DNA of 64,000 nt from Pseudomonadota bacterium (GTDB taxonomy: Bacteria; Pseudomonadota; Alphaproteobacteria; Rhizobiales; Xanthobacteraceae). The translations under genes and the position numbers were made by a program. The notes below the pieces were generated by a model. It was given only the letters and a program-made list of their open reading frames with translations. It searched no databases and had not been told where the DNA came from. The stretch covers positions 10,988 to 74,987 of the forward strand of contig JAEYRD010000220.1 in NCBI GenBank assembly GCA_023435725.1. The letters run 5' to 3'. Every line of letters starts with the position of its first letter. The stretch's first letter is position 1. This document shows positions 62,901 through 64,000 of this stretch, in pieces.

Positions 62901-63237
62901 CAGTCTTGAGATCCCCGGGATACTCGAACGGAAAGCTGTCGGCGTAGGGCTCGACGAAGAAGTCGAAGGGGTTGACCACGGTCATCTGCGCCGTGAAATC
63001 GACCTCGAATTTCAGCTCGGTCGTTTTCTCCGGGAAGACGTAGCGCGCGAGCCAGTTGCCTTGCGGATCCTGCTGCCAGTTCACGAAGTGATTGGCCGGG
63101 GTCACCTTGAGCGAATAGCTCAGGATCGGCGTCCGCGTATGCGGCGCAGGCCGCAGGCGGATGGTCTGCGGGCCGAGATCGATCGGGCGGTCGTATTTGT
63201 AATGCGTGACGTGATGTAATGCGACGTAGATCGACAC
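59968..63237 (-). CDS. Large transglutaminase/DUF2126 protein
   Basis: A 1089-residue protein. N-terminal transglutaminase-associated domain VALHHVTHYKYDRPIDLGPQ (about 1-90), transglutaminase core with Cys in SCAGSCRDSAWLLIQTFRHL, His in DLHAWAEVYLPG and Asp in IGFDATSGM (about 165-260), then about 800 residues of DUF2126 (TMGGEPTFVSVDDLEAAEWN, GTGGGNHVVVGGSSPQDSPF). The DUF2126 part is conserved with but not understood in relation to the ATP-grasp partner. I begin at the GTG at 63237, where family similarity starts. First gene of the operon; the next gene begins 27 bp after its stop. Confidence 0.9.
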   Translation of the reverse strand: MSIYVALHHVTHYKYDRPIDLGPQTIRLRPAPHTRTPILSYSLKVTPANHFVNWQQDPQGNWLARYVFPEKTTELKFEVDFTAQMTVVNPFDFFVEPYADSFPFEYPGDLKTELAPYLETIKPDPAFAKYLASIPREAPNTVNFLVDLNRELQKKINYIIRMEPGVQTPEETLTSCAGSCRDSAWLLIQTFRHLGLAARFVSGYLIQIRPDIDPIEGPPEVENDFTDLHAWAEVYLPGAGWIGFDATSGMLAGEGHIPVAATPHYRSAAPISGGAGFAEVEFAFDMSVKRIREAPRITKPFSDESWARLNDLGEQVDGDLAAQDVRLTMGGEPTFVSVDDLEAAEWNTEAVGPTKRALGDDLIRRLRTRFAPGGLLHYGQGKWYPGESLPRWAFGLYWRKDGVPIWKNADLIAKIENPRRAQVEDAEDFMEGTAARLGLDPGYIIPAYEDTAYWLLKEAELPVNVDPSDSKLSDPEARARMARVFDQGLRTPRGFVLPVQRWNAPPRWRSERWQLRRNHLFLMPGDSPLGLRLPIGSLGYVPPNQYPYIVEQDPMEARGKLPVFTPPARPKSPPRVAREQLNTSVPVRTAMSVEVRDGVICAFMPPVERIEDYLELIAALEATAEEMQLQVHVEGYAPPFDPRIEVIKVTPDPGVIEINIQPANSWRDAVDITTGLYEDAGKVRLGANRFLVDGRHTGTGGGNHVVVGGSSPQDSPFLRRPDLLKSLVLYWQRHPSLSYFFSGLFIGPTSQAPRIDEARHDSIYELEIALSHVPPPGYQTPLWLVDRLFRHLLVDITGNTHRAEICIDKLYSPEGPTGRLGLVEFRALEMPPDPRMSLAQQLLIRALIAKLWREPQAGKFVRWGTALHDRFMLPHFIWEDFLDVLTELKQFGYPFEPEWYLAQLEFRFPAFGRVHHGGVTLELRQALEPWHVLGEEGSAGGTVRYVDSSVERLQVKAEGFVEGRHIVTCNGRRLPMTSTGRSAEAVAGVRFKAWQPASGLHPTIPVHAPLTFDLIDTWNGRSLGGCVYHVAHPGGRSYDTKPVNTYEAEARRLARFQDHGHTPGPMQPPPEERTNEFPLTLDLRTPLLQ

Positions 63238-63628
63238 GGGGTGCGATGCTCCAGCAGCTTTTTTGAGCAGAACACCTGATGTCAGTGCGATCAAGCACTA
63301 ACAACGGGCAGCCCGTGCCTAAGCAAGATGCGGGCCGACCGCTTGCGCGCCGTTGTTCGAGACGCCGACAGATCGCACGTTGCCGCCCCTTCTCCCCTTT
63401 TGAGAGATCTTCCGACCTAAAACGCGTTGAGAGATCAACAGCTCGGCGGGTCAGTATCCGCCCTCGATGCGCGCGTCGCGGGATGAGGCGAAAGCGTTAC
63501 AGCGACCGTTGCCGGATGATGCGCTCCGGATCGTCATGCGCGGGGTAGATAAGGAAGACAGGGCGGCGGGACGACTTCTCGTCCGATCCTCGATGTCGTC
63601 GCGCACGAGCACCGCCCTGACCTGTCGC
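63238..63628. other. Intergenic region with gene-end remnant
   Basis: The first 200 bp carry the promoter region of the DUF2126 gene and a CCCTTCTCCCCTTTTGAGAG segment akin to a short repeat at 50297-50325. The rest is occupied by the remnant described next. Confidence 0.45.
63457..63560 (+). pseudogene. Remnant of an SOS-response-associated peptidase (YedK-like) C-terminus
   Basis: Reads SRDEAKALQRPLPDDALRIV followed by MRGVDKEDRAAG, which resembles the last 30 residues of Bradyrhizobium YedK/HMCES-like proteins, but without the expected stop and without any upstream domain. A second copy lies at 63925-64000. The identification is from memory of the family tail. Confidence 0.55.
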
Positions 63629-63718
63629 CTACCAAGCCCCAACGGCAATCAAGACGACGGTGCTCAAGAACAATACACAGAGGATAGTCGCAGGAAGGGT
63701 AAGCCAATCGGGGATCAT
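63629..63718 (-). CDS. 29-residue membrane protein
   Basis: A very short ORF, MIPDWLTLPATILCVLFLST plus VVLIAVGAW, almost wholly one membrane helix. GGGAGG lies five bases before the ATG, which favours real translation. It reads leftward between the two YedK-like remnants. No family known to me. Confidence 0.55.
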   Translation of the reverse strand: MIPDWLTLPATILCVLFLSTVVLIAVGAW

Positions 63719-64000
63719 CGTCGCCTCCCGAACGGTTGTTTCAGAGCTTATAGACCGCAGGATTGATCGACACTATGAACCGGCTAACACTTTGCAACCA
63801 CGCTGCATTTTCAATCTTGAGAGATGAGAACCATATCATGCGCTCCTAACGCGAAAGCTGATCGTGCCGATCCATGCCAAAGCAATGCCGGTGATCCTAA
63901 CAACCATTGAGAGCGAGAGGTCTGAACGCGCGCCGCGGGATGAGGCGAAGGCGTTGCAGCGGCCGGATGATGCGCTCAAGATCGTGATGCGCGCGGCGGA
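63719..64000 (+). pseudogene. Region ending in a second YedK-like remnant
   Basis: From about 63925 to the window edge the sequence GGGATGAGGCGAAGGCGTTG repeats the remnant at 63480 (DEAKALQRPDDALKIVMR with two residues lost). The preceding 200 bp show no supported gene. Its continuation is outside the window. Confidence 0.45.

Noticed and set aside
1..64000. CRISPR arrays, tRNA or rRNA genes, intact insertion sequences, prophage genes
   Set aside because: None seen on reading both strands; repeats found are palindromic intergenic elements without regular spacers.

Overview
The window looks like a chromosomal segment of a Bradyrhizobium or close relative (Rhizobiales, Nitrobacteraceae). Four things point there: uniformly high GC with strong third-position GC, a complete hopanoid locus in the layout known from Bradyrhizobium/Rhodopseudomonas, EcfG-type general stress promoters, and several families of intergenic palindromic repeats typical of the group. 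I see no tRNA, rRNA, CRISPR array, intact transposase or phage gene.

Layout. 1-6.2 kb: the start of an M20 amidohydrolase, a GMC oxidoreductase plus alpha/beta hydrolase pair, then an operon of metallophosphoesterase, cupredoxin, ECF sigma factor and zinc-finger anti-sigma factor. 6.2-31.1 kb: the hopanoid super-locus. hpnO and hpnN read leftward; ispH and hpnH read rightward; hpnC-hpnD-hpnE-shc-hpnG read leftward as one overlapping operon; a second RND/MMPL exporter follows; then eutB-hpnP-eutC, where the hopanoid C-2 methylase sits between the two subunits of ethanolamine ammonia-lyase. The genes cover farnesyl diphosphate to squalene (HpnD, C, E), squalene to hopene (Shc), side-chain extension (HpnH, HpnG, HpnO), 2-methylation (HpnP), outer-membrane delivery (HpnN) and isoprenoid precursor supply (IspH). 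A 3.8-kb insert (13.55-17.32 kb: TetR/RidA pair, decayed REP-associated transposase, AT-richer frameshifted FkbM methyltransferase, palindromic repeats) separates hpnH from hpnG and is bracketed by two near-identical terminators.

31.3-40.4 kb: chemoreceptor; MFS/cupin/alcohol dehydrogenase operon with divergent LysR; chromate transporter with its PadR regulator and a shared operator motif; a small EcfG-promoted protein; a hemerythrin-like protein. 40.4-47.6 kb: RlpA-like protein, decayed genes (ABC substrate-binding remnant, truncated winged-helix regulator), DUF1127 protein, polytopic membrane protein, small secreted protein, P-loop kinase-like ATPase and enoyl-CoA hydratase, with a duplicated 3' end of the hydratase 1.4 kb away.

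47.6-56.1 kb: DUF937 protein, acyl-CoA dehydrogenase, branched-chain-amino-acid-type binding protein, LapA and HdeD membrane proteins, Rieske/FAD reductase, epoxide-hydrolase-like protein, HD-domain protein. 56.5-63.2 kb: a tight three-gene operon of two transglutaminase-fold proteins and a circularly permuted ATP-grasp/Alpha-E protein, a widespread but experimentally uncharacterised predicted peptide-ligase system. The right edge holds a 29-residue membrane ORF between two remnants of the same gene end.

All calls come from reading the sequence and translations; no database search was run. Start codons were moved from the longest ORF wherever a Shine-Dalgarno sequence or family alignment supported it.
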